Shown here one piece after another: positions 16,679-23,600 of a stretch of 36,410 nucleotides of DNA. Position 1 is the stretch's first letter, and every line of letters starts with the position of its first letter. The position numbers and the translations under genes were made by a program. This DNA comes from an uncultured Alteromonadales bacterium (GTDB taxonomy: Bacteria > Pseudomonadota > Gammaproteobacteria > Pseudomonadales > Cellvibrionaceae): contig CALMJT010000191.1 in assembly GCA_937864365.1 (NCBI GenBank), positions 1 through 36,410 on the forward strand, in the 5' to 3' direction. The notes under the pieces were generated by a model that worked only from the letters and a program-made list of their open reading frames with translations, made no database searches and was not told where the DNA came from.

Positions 16679-16693
16679 AGATAAAAGTCACTG

Positions 16694-17719
16694 TTATTTT
16701 TGCTGATTTTTATACTTGCGATATTCGTCCCACAGAGCTTCACGCAACTTGGGGTCGGTTTCTCGCATAGCCGCCTCGCGAATTTGTCTTGCGACAACAT
16801 CGTCGTCGTTACCGCTTGGAATGTCGGGCGGTGGTGTATTGCTTGCTGAGGTGTGTTCAAAGTCACCTTCGCGGTTGTCGCCGGGGCCGGGTGGTCGATT
16901 GCCAACACCTGCCGTGCTGGTGGTAGATTCATAAGCGCTGCCGGGGCCTTCATTTTCACCATTACCACCGGGAGTGCCTGATCCTTCGACCTCATCAAAA
17001 AGAGGCCCGTCGAAATCTTCTAAGTCTTCTTCGCTGCCACTGGCGTTGCGTCGATTCGCGATGTATTCGCGTTCTTTTAAGATGTAACCGTCATAGTCGC
17101 CAACGGTATCTCTAAAAATGGCTTCTTTTGCGGCGATTTCTTCTTGGGTGCTTCGACCTGTCCCCGTTCCCGAGCCAGCGGTGCCGGGTGCTTGTGCTTC
17201 TTCAAAGCTTTCTTGGCCACCACTACCTGCATTGGCATCGTCTGAGAAATCTATGTCGTCGGATTGAGACTGACCGGCACCTGCGGTTTGATTGGCAGGC
17301 TGGTTTGCAGCTCCGGGAAGCGATGCTTCTCCACTGGTATTTTCGTTGTCAAAACCACCGTCTGACCCTGTTGCTGCTTGCGCATCCGAGCCGGACTCGG
17401 AGCCACCGTAGGTTGTACCCCTGGGTAAGCCTGAACTGGTAGAACCAGACGGTGTGGACGAACTACTGCCTGATGAGGTACTCGATGAGCTTCGAGATGA
17501 GGTATCGCTAGTACCGGACGGTGATCCGGGTCGAGAGACGGTTGCATTGCCACCGGAGCTGCTACTAGATGGTGATGAAGAGGAACTAGAGGATGAGCTG
17601 GCGCTGGGTTGCGAAGGGTTTTGACCAGACGACTGGGACGAGGTTTGGCCGCCGCAGCCTGCAAGAATGACTGCAGTCAGCACGGAAAGACTCATAAGCT
17701 TGATAGGTTTGTTCGCCAT
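16694..17719 (-). CDS. Serine-rich low-complexity lipoprotein
   Basis: A 341-residue protein with signal peptide and lipobox VILAGC (lipidated Cys at 22). The mature part is almost entirely low complexity: a poly-Ser tract at about 30-60, then Ser/Thr/Gly/Pro-rich and later Gly/Glu/Asp-rich segments, ending in a charged helix DPKLREALWDEYRKYKNQQK. The long disordered tether with a terminal helix suggests a lipoprotein that reaches from the outer membrane to grip a partner. GAGG lies eight bases from the ATG. A long opposite-strand open frame here is a by-product of the biased composition. No family recognised. Confidence 0.8.
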   Translation of the reverse strand: MANKPIKLMSLSVLTAVILAGCGGQTSSQSSGQNPSQPSASSSSSSSSSPSSSSSGGNATVSRPGSPSGTSDTSSRSSSSTSSGSSSSTPSGSTSSGLPRGTTYGGSESGSDAQAATGSDGGFDNENTSGEASLPGAANQPANQTAGAGQSQSDDIDFSDDANAGSGGQESFEEAQAPGTAGSGTGTGRSTQEEIAAKEAIFRDTVGDYDGYILKEREYIANRRNASGSEEDLEDFDGPLFDEVEGSGTPGGNGENEGPGSAYESTTSTAGVGNRPPGPGDNREGDFEHTSASNTPPPDIPSGNDDDVVARQIREAAMRETDPKLREALWDEYRKYKNQQK

Positions 17720-17769
17720 TTTTCGTCCTCATAGTGCTTTATTGCTTCTATAAATGTCTTCTATGGTTT

Positions 17770-17921
17770 AGGAACTTTTGATTAACTTATCGCTGATTTA
17801 ATCAGAAGACAGAAATTGATAATGCGATTTCCAATTTCTTTACAATTTCAATCACTTACCGTTCTTGAAATTGACGACACATCCTTGTGCCGCTGGAAAC
17901 TCTGGGTTAAGCAGAGTTTTC
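17770..17921 (-). repeat. Five-hairpin intergenic repeat, full copy
   Basis: It begins AGGAACTTTTGATTAAC and ends GGTTAAGCAGAGTTTTC, with all five stems present in V-to-I order on the plus strand. On the minus strand, hairpin I is the perfect 8-bp stem AAACTCTG/CAGAGTTT. Hairpin II has changed to GCGGCACA/TGTGTCGT, where both differences still pair as G-U in RNA. It lies about 50 bases upstream of the serine-rich lipoprotein start. Confidence 0.9.
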
Positions 17922-18196
17922 AATATATCTTCTAGGCTCGCCATGAAGGATTTTTGTTCTAATGTTGTTTTTTGTGTCAACTCTCGCGGTAAGCCACCAA
18001 GTTGCAGCCGTGCAAAGTCAGCAAAAAATGCTAGCAAGTTTAAATTTACTCAACCTTAACGGCGCGTGAAAGTGCCCCGATATTTAGCTTTTGTGAAATC
18101 TTGCCGCGTAAGATTCTTAAAACGTTACCTTAAAAGCCTCATACCATCGTTGTTATCAATGATTCTTTGCTACAGAAAGATATCGACAGAATATTG

Positions 18197-18248
18197 AAAA
18201 AAAAGTTTTCATGCTGCGACCTTGGCGCTATTCACCAAGGTTTTAGCA
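18197..18248 (-). terminator. Rho-independent-type terminator after the TPR/TonB-like gene
   Basis: Read on the minus strand, AGCA (18245-18248) and ACCTTGG (18235-18241) pair with CCAAGGT (18219-18225) and TGCT (18212-18215) around a 9-base loop. Seven bases later there are eight consecutive T (18197-18204). It begins about 35 bases after the stop at 18284. The gap between stem and T-run is a little long, so efficiency is uncertain. Confidence 0.6.
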
Positions 18249-18283
18249 CGAATCTAGATGTGTAAAAGTACCTTACGGCGCTT

Positions 18284-19609
18284 TTAGCTGTTGGGAACTA
18301 CGAATCGGTGCACGATACCGGTGGTATCAACGGCTTTACCATTCTCGTATTTAGGTCTGAAAATAGCATTGCGTAAATTACGTTTCACATTAATACGCAG
18401 ACCGATATTGTTTTCCGGCTGGGCGTCTAACACTTCTATATTTCGTGTGTTGCCGTTATCGGTTACGTCGTACTTCACCATAACAAACTCAGACTCGCCG
18501 TTGAGCTCGTAGGATTCTGTTTCGATTAAAGGCTGATCGGGTAGGGCCGTTGGGTGCGAAAATACGGATTTTGCGTAGTTGCTAAGCTCTTCGTCATTTT
18601 TTTCATCCACCATCGCTAAGGCTTCTTCATACTCTTTTGCAGCAGCTTTGGGTGCATTGAACAACATGTACCAGTCGCCCAATTGAACCTGCGCGATAAA
18701 CATTTCTTTGGGATCGACATTGTCGTTATGTTTATAAATATCGACAATTTTCAGCATCGCCTTTTTGCCTTGGACATACGAACTCTGAATGTACTGGTCA
18801 ATGCGTAGCTTCAGTTCAATTTCACGATCGCTGCGGCGGTTGTCTCGGGTCGAGAATTCGGCAGTACTGGTTGGTTGATTAAATTGAGATCGATAGGCTG
18901 GATCGTTTTGTTCAAAGCGCAAATTGGCAAAGTAATAGTTGGCCAAAGCGTAACCCCTAAGTGGGTCGACCAATCGTAGGTCGTTTTGGCCAAAATTACT
19001 TTGGATAAGAGCTAGCGAGTTATTGTAGAGGTTGTAGGCGTTCAGAAGGTGACCAATTACCGAACTGCGGTTCACTGAGTAGGCGTTTAAGTGCCAGTCG
19101 CTCAGTTTCTCAAAGACCGGCAGCATACGTGGATCGTCGTCGGCAAAATTACGTTGATGCAACCACAATAAATGATCATGGCGATTACTGGCCTCGTTCC
19201 AATCACCGAGCGCGACATGGCTGCTAATGGTCTGTTCAATTAAAGGCGCTTGGCTAAGGTCGTATAAACCGCCGTTGATTCTTTGCACATGAATGGCGCG
19301 ATTTAGGGCAATCAAGGCTTCTTCGTGCAGGCCTTGGTCTTGATATCGTGTCGCCAGAGATTGTAGTTGCTCACTGAGCGATGCACCGAATGGCCCTTGT
19401 TCGGATTCGATTCGAGCAATCTCATTTTCGATTCGTGGAATAAGCCGTGTTTGTGCCGCAGGGGCAGGCGGCGAAGCGTCATTAGCCAGCGCTAAGGATT
19501 GGTCCGTTTGGGCAAAAGCCGGACTGCACAGGGCGACGTAAGTAAGCACACCTAAACCGTGTGAACTGAGCTTTTTAACAATGTTGGTTGGCAAAATTAA
19601 ATGAAGCAT
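18284..19609 (-). CDS. Periplasmic TPR protein with TonB-like C-terminal domain
   Basis: A 441-residue protein. A signal peptide ends in SPAFAQ near residue 34. Residues about 45-330 contain tetratricopeptide-like helix pairs (HEEALIALNRAIHV, KAAAKEYEEALAMVDE). The last 80 residues look like a TonB C-terminal fold: VMVKYDVTDNGNTRNIEVLDAQP, then LRNAIFRPKYENGKAVD. There is no membrane anchor after the signal, so it is not a classical TonB and more likely a periplasmic adaptor. It is the first gene of the minus-strand block but is cut off from the rest by a terminator and a repeat, so it may be transcribed separately. Confidence 0.82.
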   Translation of the reverse strand: MLHLILPTNIVKKLSSHGLGVLTYVALCSPAFAQTDQSLALANDASPPAPAAQTRLIPRIENEIARIESEQGPFGASLSEQLQSLATRYQDQGLHEEALIALNRAIHVQRINGGLYDLSQAPLIEQTISSHVALGDWNEASNRHDHLLWLHQRNFADDDPRMLPVFEKLSDWHLNAYSVNRSSVIGHLLNAYNLYNNSLALIQSNFGQNDLRLVDPLRGYALANYYFANLRFEQNDPAYRSQFNQPTSTAEFSTRDNRRSDREIELKLRIDQYIQSSYVQGKKAMLKIVDIYKHNDNVDPKEMFIAQVQLGDWYMLFNAPKAAAKEYEEALAMVDEKNDEELSNYAKSVFSHPTALPDQPLIETESYELNGESEFVMVKYDVTDNGNTRNIEVLDAQPENNIGLRINVKRNLRNAIFRPKYENGKAVDTTGIVHRFVVPNS

Positions 19610-19716
19610 AGTTATTACCCGTGAATCATCCCCTGTGAAATCGTTGTCATGTGTCGCTACCGACGGCGTACAAACTTAACGTATGAGCGAGCGGTTCGTT
19701 GCAGTTTTCACAAAAT

Positions 19717-19868
19717 AGGAAACTCTGATTAACCTAGAATTTCCAGCGGCACAAGGATGTGTCGCCAATTTCAAGAACGGTAAGTGATTGAAATTACAAA
19801 GAAATTGACAGCTGTCTGGGCAATTTCCGTCCTCTGATCACATCATGAAAAGGTTAATCAGAGGCTCC
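19717..19868 (+). repeat. Five-hairpin intergenic repeat, full copy
   Basis: It begins AGGAAACTCTGATTAAC and ends in AATCAGAGGCTCC. Hairpin II is GCGGCACA/TGTGTCGC, with one G-U pair. Hairpin III has the perfect arms CAATTTCAA/TTGAAATTA except for the last base. Hairpin IV keeps GAAATTG/CAATTTC with a different, itself palindromic, loop containing GACAGCTGTC. It lies about 110 bases upstream of the TPR/TonB-like start. Confidence 0.9.
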
Positions 19869-20166
19869 AATCATTTCATCTTTACTGGCTCGCGCGTTAA
19901 TCAGAAATTTTTAGCCAATATTGAATCGAGAAAGCTCGACTCGATCACAAGATCGGAGCATGTGTAAAAAGCATCAGCTATCGGTTGCAACCTTAGCATT
20001 AAATACGACGAAAAAAGCCGACACACTGTCAACTCAACACGTCATTTATAGTGACGTTTTATTGCAACTTACTTACACCGAGAACCTTGGCAATAGATTA
20101 TTTGGCACAAATTGTTCCATTTCCTAGGATACAACTATAGGCTTTTTAAATAATACAAAAGTGCTG

Positions 20167-20201
20167 AATTGTTCAAATATTCACTGAATAATTGAACAAT
20201 T
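20167..20201. promoter_or_regulatory. 35-bp near-perfect palindrome upstream of purU
   Basis: AATTGTTCAA (20167-20176) and TTGAACAATT (20192-20201) are perfect inverted arms. The centre continues the symmetry with TATTC/GAATA after a single A-A mismatch. No T-run follows, so it is not a terminator. The length and symmetry fit a regulator-binding site, 237 bases before the purU start. Confidence 0.45.
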
Positions 20202-20437
20202 TACGGTTATTAACGTGGGTCGTGCGTTGACCGTATAGTTTTGAGACCTCAATGCAAGACATTCGGCCAGTTTCTGCCTCTGTCATCAAAATTCAAGTCT
20301 TCTATGGTATATTGCGGCACTTTTTCGATGCATACACCGGCCGCATTTGTTGTTGGCAACGGTAACAGTCTTTGTGCATTGATAGGATTGCATTCCTTCA
20401 CAAGGAAAGTTTGATTTACGAGTATCTGGATACACAC

Positions 20438-21328
20438 ATGACCAGCCAAATCACCAAACCTAACAACGATATTGTTGAGGAAGTTGTTCTGCGCTTTAGC
20501 TGCAAAGATCAACCCGGTATTGTTGCGGCAGTAGCCAATATGTTTGCGCTTCAAGGATTTAACATCAATGAATCCAATCAATTTGAAGACCCAAATAGCC
20601 ACAAGTTTTTTATGCGTACCGTGCTGAGTTCTTGCCAAGGCGAAAAATCATTATCGCAAGTGCGACAAGCGTTTGAGCCCTTAGCGCGACGCTTCGAAAT
20701 GGATTGGCAACTGAACGATTACCGCTATAAGCCTCGTGTTGTGATTGCTGTGTCCCAGTGGGGGCACTGTTTAGAGCACCTATTGAATTCTTGGAAACGA
20801 GGTGTGTTACCTATCGATGTGGTCGCTGTGGTGTCTAATCACGAAGTAATGCGACCTCTGTGTGAGTGGTACCAAGTGCCTTACCACTATTTACCGGTCA
20901 CCAAAGATACCAAATCCGATCAAGAGCAAGCTATCTTGCAATTAATGAACGATACCTATGCCGATTTCTTGGTGTTAGCTCGCTACATGCAAATCTTGTC
21001 AGATTCGTTGTGCCAACAGTTGAAAGGCCGAGCCATTAATATTCACCATTCATTTTTACCCGGCTTTAAAGGTGCACGTCCTTACCATCAAGCGTTTAAT
21101 CGCGGTGTTAAACTCATTGGTGCTACGGCCCATTATGTGACACCCGATCTGGATGAAGGCCCAATTATTGAGCAGGCCGTCGAGCGTGTTAATCACGCTA
21201 ACTCGGCGGAGGAAATGGTTGAGATCGGTAGAGATGTAGAGCGCGTGGTATTGAATCGGGCGGTAGCTTGGCATGCCCAACACAGGGTTCTGCTCAATGA
21301 CGACAAAACCGTGGTGTTTCCCCGTTAA
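20438..21328 (+). CDS. purU: Formyltetrahydrofolate deformylase
   Basis: PurU hydrolyses 10-formyl-tetrahydrofolate to formate and tetrahydrofolate, supplying formate for PurT-dependent purine synthesis and balancing one-carbon pools. The ATG at 20438 gives 296 residues, near the usual 280-290; the longer frame starts with TTG. Residues about 12-90 form the N-terminal ACT domain (VLRFSCKDQPGIVAAVANMF). About 95-285 is the formyltransferase domain, with INIHHSFLPGFKGARPYHQA holding the catalytic His and GATAHYVTPDLDEGPII holding the catalytic Asp. Single gene, with repeats on both sides. The ribosome binding site is weak (GGA about eight bases upstream). Confidence 0.95.
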   Translation: MTSQITKPNNDIVEEVVLRFSCKDQPGIVAAVANMFALQGFNINESNQFEDPNSHKFFMRTVLSSCQGEKSLSQVRQAFEPLARRFEMDWQLNDYRYKPRVVIAVSQWGHCLEHLLNSWKRGVLPIDVVAVVSNHEVMRPLCEWYQVPYHYLPVTKDTKSDQEQAILQLMNDTYADFLVLARYMQILSDSLCQQLKGRAINIHHSFLPGFKGARPYHQAFNRGVKLIGATAHYVTPDLDEGPIIEQAVERVNHANSAEEMVEIGRDVERVVLNRAVAWHAQHRVLLNDDKTVVFPR

Positions 21329-21348
21329 TGTTAATAAATTTAACGATT

Positions 21349-21500
21349 GGTACCTCTAATTACTTCGACACGATTTGATCAAGGAACAGACATTGAATAC
21401 ATAACTTTCAATGTCTTCTCAATTTCAAGCACTTACTGTTCTTGAAATTGGCGATACCTGCTCGTGTCGCTCGTGCAGTTTTGGTTAATCAGAGAATTCT
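21349..21500 (-). repeat. Five-hairpin intergenic repeat, diverged full-length copy
   Basis: It begins 20 bases after the purU stop and keeps the family length and order. Stem V is eroded. Stem IV is the perfect 10-bp AGACATTGAA/TTCAATGTCT type, where A-T in the reference stem has become C-G on both sides. The III block reads CAATTTCAAG...CTTGAAATTG, and GGTTAATCAGAGAATTCT closes it. Confidence 0.8.
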
Positions 21501-21587
21501 ATCTTTTCATCCGGTAAGATGAGATCTGCGTAACTGCTCGTTTGAAACTGTGATGAAGCCGTTTTTGTTGTACCGGATGGAGTAAAT

Positions 21588-22334
21588 ATGGGCATTGGAT
21601 TAATTGTTATTGGTGATGAGGTTTTGTCGGGTCGAAGAGTCGACAAGCATCTCCCCAATATTATCGAGCTGCTAAAACCGCGCGGCTTGGTGTTAAGTTG
21701 GGTGAAAATACTCTCGGATGACCGAGATCTTCTTTTGCATACCTTTAAAGAAAGTTTTGCCAGTGGTGATTACGTATTTAGCACCGGCGGAATTGGCAGT
21801 ACACCCGATGATTTAACCCGTGCTGTTGTCGCCGAAGCCTTAAATATTCCTCTTGAGCAACACCCTGTAGGTTTAGAATTGCTTAACGAATTTGCTCGCG
21901 AAAACGACAGAGAACTCTTGCCTCATCATTATCAAATGGTCGAATTTCCTGTTGGCTCAGAAGTCATTCCCAATCCGGTCAATAAAATTCCGGGGTTTTC
22001 TGTTAATAACCACTTTTTTACGCCCGGATTTCCTAAAATGGCCGAGCCTATGATGGATTGGGTATTAACGCACAAGCTCCATCATCTTGTTGATCAGCAT
22101 TACTGCGAAAAATCTGTTTTTGCCATCGGCGCCCATGAAAGTGTGGTAACACCCTTAATGGAAACGTTAGTTGCTAACTATCCAACGTTGAAACTATTCA
22201 GCCTGCCAATGATGAAAGGCGGTGAGCGGCAAATAGAACTGGGATTTAAAGGCAACAATGAGTTGGTTGAGCAAGCTATGACTGAATTAATTGCGGGCGT
22301 AGAGACCTTAGGCTTTTATTGCAAAAACGACTGA
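21588..22334 (+). CDS. Molybdopterin-binding domain protein (CinA N-terminal/MoaB-like)
   Basis: A 248-residue cytoplasmic protein with the MoCF_biosynth fold. IGLIVIGDEVLSGRRVD (3-19) is the usual first strand and GDE motif, and YVFSTGGIGSTPDDLT (about 62-77) matches the conserved TGGxGxTxDD pterin-binding loop. It lacks the C-terminal amidohydrolase of full CinA. Members of this stand-alone group are often annotated as competence/damage-inducible, but a true molybdopterin role is not shown. GGAG lies eight bases before the ATG. It is followed by a partial and then a full repeat copy. Confidence 0.88.
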   Translation: MGIGLIVIGDEVLSGRRVDKHLPNIIELLKPRGLVLSWVKILSDDRDLLLHTFKESFASGDYVFSTGGIGSTPDDLTRAVVAEALNIPLEQHPVGLELLNEFARENDRELLPHHYQMVEFPVGSEVIPNPVNKIPGFSVNNHFFTPGFPKMAEPMMDWVLTHKLHHLVDQHYCEKSVFAIGAHESVVTPLMETLVANYPTLKLFSLPMMKGGERQIELGFKGNNELVEQAMTELIAGVETLGFYCKND

Positions 22335-22357
22335 TCCTTGAGCACACACGTTTTACG

Positions 22358-22394
22358 GAATCTTCAATTAACTTACGATTTTAATTGAAGGTTC
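22358..22394 (-). repeat. Hairpin-V-like partial repeat with compensatory changes
   Basis: CTTCAATTAA (22362-22371) pairs perfectly with TTAATTGAAG (22381-22390), and GGAA/GTTC flank it. It aligns with the family's left end and stem V, yet three stem pairs differ on both arms (C-G to T-A, T-A to C-G, G-C to A-T). It lies 23 bases after the molybdopterin-gene stop and 4 bases before the full copy. With no T-run it is not an ordinary terminator. Confidence 0.6.
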
Positions 22395-22398
22395 TAAT

Positions 22399-22550
22399 AG
22401 GAACCTCTGATTAACTCATCTATGATTTAATCAGAGAGCAGAAATTGACCATGCGATTAACAATTTCTTGCCAATTTCAATCACGTACAGCTCTTGAAAT
22501 TGGCGACACATCCCTGCGTTGCGAGAAATTCTAGGTTAACCAGCGTTTCC
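22399..22550 (-). repeat. Five-hairpin intergenic repeat, full copy
   Basis: It begins AGGAACCTCTGATTAAC and ends GGTTAACCAGCGTTTCC. Stem V is CTCTGATTAA pairing with TTAATCAGAG, perfect. Stem IV is AGAAATTG/CAATTTCT, perfect. Stem II has one mismatch and one wobble. It follows the molybdopterin-domain gene and reads V-to-I in that gene's direction. Confidence 0.9.
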
Positions 22551-22715
22551 ACTACGAAAAAATAACCCTAAATTAAAAGTCTGTTGAACAGCAAAACGCC
22601 TCTCAGCTGTCGCCATAATATTTCTCGAATTTTCTTGCCTTGGCTCATAACCAAACTCTACATTATTGGTCTTAGAGAACTTAACTCCTAAATACTTAAG
22701 GCCAGTACCGCTAAA

Positions 22716-23327
22716 ATGCTAGATAAACTGATTCAAGACTTTCTGATTATTTGGGCAACCATAGATCCTTTAGGCACCATGGCATTGTTCGCCGCACTTA
22801 CCGCTCATTTAACACCTGAAAAACGTAAAGCCACGGCGATTAAAGCCATCATTTATGCGGGTAGTGTTTTATTGGGAGCCATTATTGTTGGTCAAATTGT
22901 GCTCGGCGCCATGGGCATACGTTTAGTGTCTTTCCAATTGGCCGGCGGCATTATTCTCTTCTTATTTGGCCTACAGATGATTTTTGGATCAGGCTCAGAA
23001 AACGCTAATCGCGATAGCGAGCACGACATGGCGGTCTTTCCATTAGCCATTCCTGCCACGGCAACTCCGGGGGCCATATTGGCCGTTATTTTATTAACCG
23101 ATAACAACGTTTATCCAATTACCGCCCAAATTGGTACTGCCTTAATTATGCTTGCAGTATTGGGTATCACCTTGCTGTTGTTATTGTTCTCATCGCGAAT
23201 CATCAAAGCCATAGGTTTGGGTGGTGCTAATATTCTAACGCGAATCATGGGCATGGTATTGGCTGCACTGTCTGTAGAGTTAGTAATGAATGCGTTGGGT
23301 GTAAAACAATGGATGCCGGGAAGCTAA
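22716..23327 (+). CDS. MarC family integral membrane protein
   Basis: A 203-residue polytopic inner-membrane protein with about six helices. The N-terminus LIIWATIDPLGTMALFAALT matches the MarC/YhgN family signature IDPxGxxP/MxF. The central FPLAIPATATPGAILAVILL is the conserved proline-rich segment, and a C-terminal NILTRIMGMVLAALSVELVMNAL is typical. The family's transport role is unsettled; MarC is no longer thought to confer multidrug resistance. The ATG at 22716 gives the normal length, though the ribosome binding site is weak. A good terminator follows. Confidence 0.92.
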   Translation: MLDKLIQDFLIIWATIDPLGTMALFAALTAHLTPEKRKATAIKAIIYAGSVLLGAIIVGQIVLGAMGIRLVSFQLAGGIILFLFGLQMIFGSGSENANRDSEHDMAVFPLAIPATATPGAILAVILLTDNNVYPITAQIGTALIMLAVLGITLLLLLFSSRIIKAIGLGGANILTRIMGMVLAALSVELVMNALGVKQWMPGS

Positions 23328-23372
23328 ATTATTTTTAGCGTATGTGTTTGTAATAATATAAGATTTTTAATT

Positions 23373-23397
23373 GGCAGTTCTTGAACTGCCATATTTT
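23373..23397 (+). terminator. Rho-independent terminator after the MarC gene
   Basis: GGCAGTT/AACTGCC (23373-23390) is a perfect 7-bp stem with tetraloop CTTG, followed by ATATTTT. An upstream run of T and A (TTTTTAATT) makes it partly bidirectional. It lies 46 bases after the stop. Confidence 0.7.
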
Positions 23398-23415
23398 CGA
23401 TAGTAGAAACATTAA

Positions 23416-23572
23416 TGGAACCTCTGATTAACTCATCCATGATTCAATCAGAGGGCAGAAATTGACCATGCGATTTCCAACGTCTTCACAATTTCAATTA
23501 CTTACTGTTCTTGAAATTGGTGACACATCCTTGCTTGTGTCGCGAGAAACTCTAGGTTAATCAGAGTTTCCT
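23416..23572 (-). repeat. Five-hairpin intergenic repeat, full copy with small insertion
   Basis: It begins TGGAACCTCTGATTAAC and ends with the reverse complement of the reference left end, AATCAGAGTTTCCT. Stem V and hairpin I are intact. Hairpin II carries four extra bases in the loop (ATCCTTGC instead of ATCC...), making this copy 157 bp. It ends 28 bases before the lipoprotein ATG, so it probably forms part of that gene's leader. Confidence 0.9.
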
Positions 23573-23600
23573 ATTATAACTACCGTACAAAAAGGAATAG

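Larger units (their letters stand above)
17720..18283. other. Intergenic stretch with a full repeat and a terminator
   Basis: This 564-base gap separates the serine-rich lipoprotein gene from the TPR/TonB-like gene. It contains the full repeat at 17770-17921 and a terminator at 18197-18248. Between them (17922-18196) I see no gene. A TTG-started open frame at 17852-18037 (minus) ends inside the repeat and has no ribosome binding site. Confidence 0.6.
19610..20437. other. Divergent intergenic region before purU
   Basis: This 828-base gap lies between the divergent TPR/TonB-like gene and purU. It holds the full repeat at 19717-19868 and a long palindrome at 20167-20201. The open frame at 19921-20127 starts with TTG, has no ribosome binding site and gives an unrecognised composition, so I do not call it. 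A TTGACC at about 20227 could be a -35 for purU, but no convincing -10 follows. Confidence 0.5.
22335..22715. other. Intergenic stretch with one partial and one full repeat
   Basis: This 381-base gap between the molybdopterin-domain gene and marC contains the hairpin-V-like element at 22358-22394 and the full repeat at 22399-22550. The last 165 bases before marC hold no gene or strong promoter that I can point to. Confidence 0.5.

Noticed and set aside
16621-16998. 125-codon minus-strand frame overlapping the serine-rich lipoprotein gene
   Set aside because: It is a frame-shifted shadow of a compositionally biased gene and of the partial repeat.
17852-18037. Minus-strand open frame ending in a peptide such as QGCVVNFKNGK
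   Set aside because: The same peptide tail appears by translation of other repeat copies (QGCVANFKNGK), so it comes from the repeat. It is not kept as a reading frame in the 23416 copy, where a 4-base insertion breaks it.
3772-19609. Envelope block as a Zorya defence system
   Set aside because: Zorya pairs ZorA/ZorB with helicase or nuclease proteins and ZorB has an OmpA-like domain. Here there is no helicase or nuclease, and the anchor carries vWA domains.
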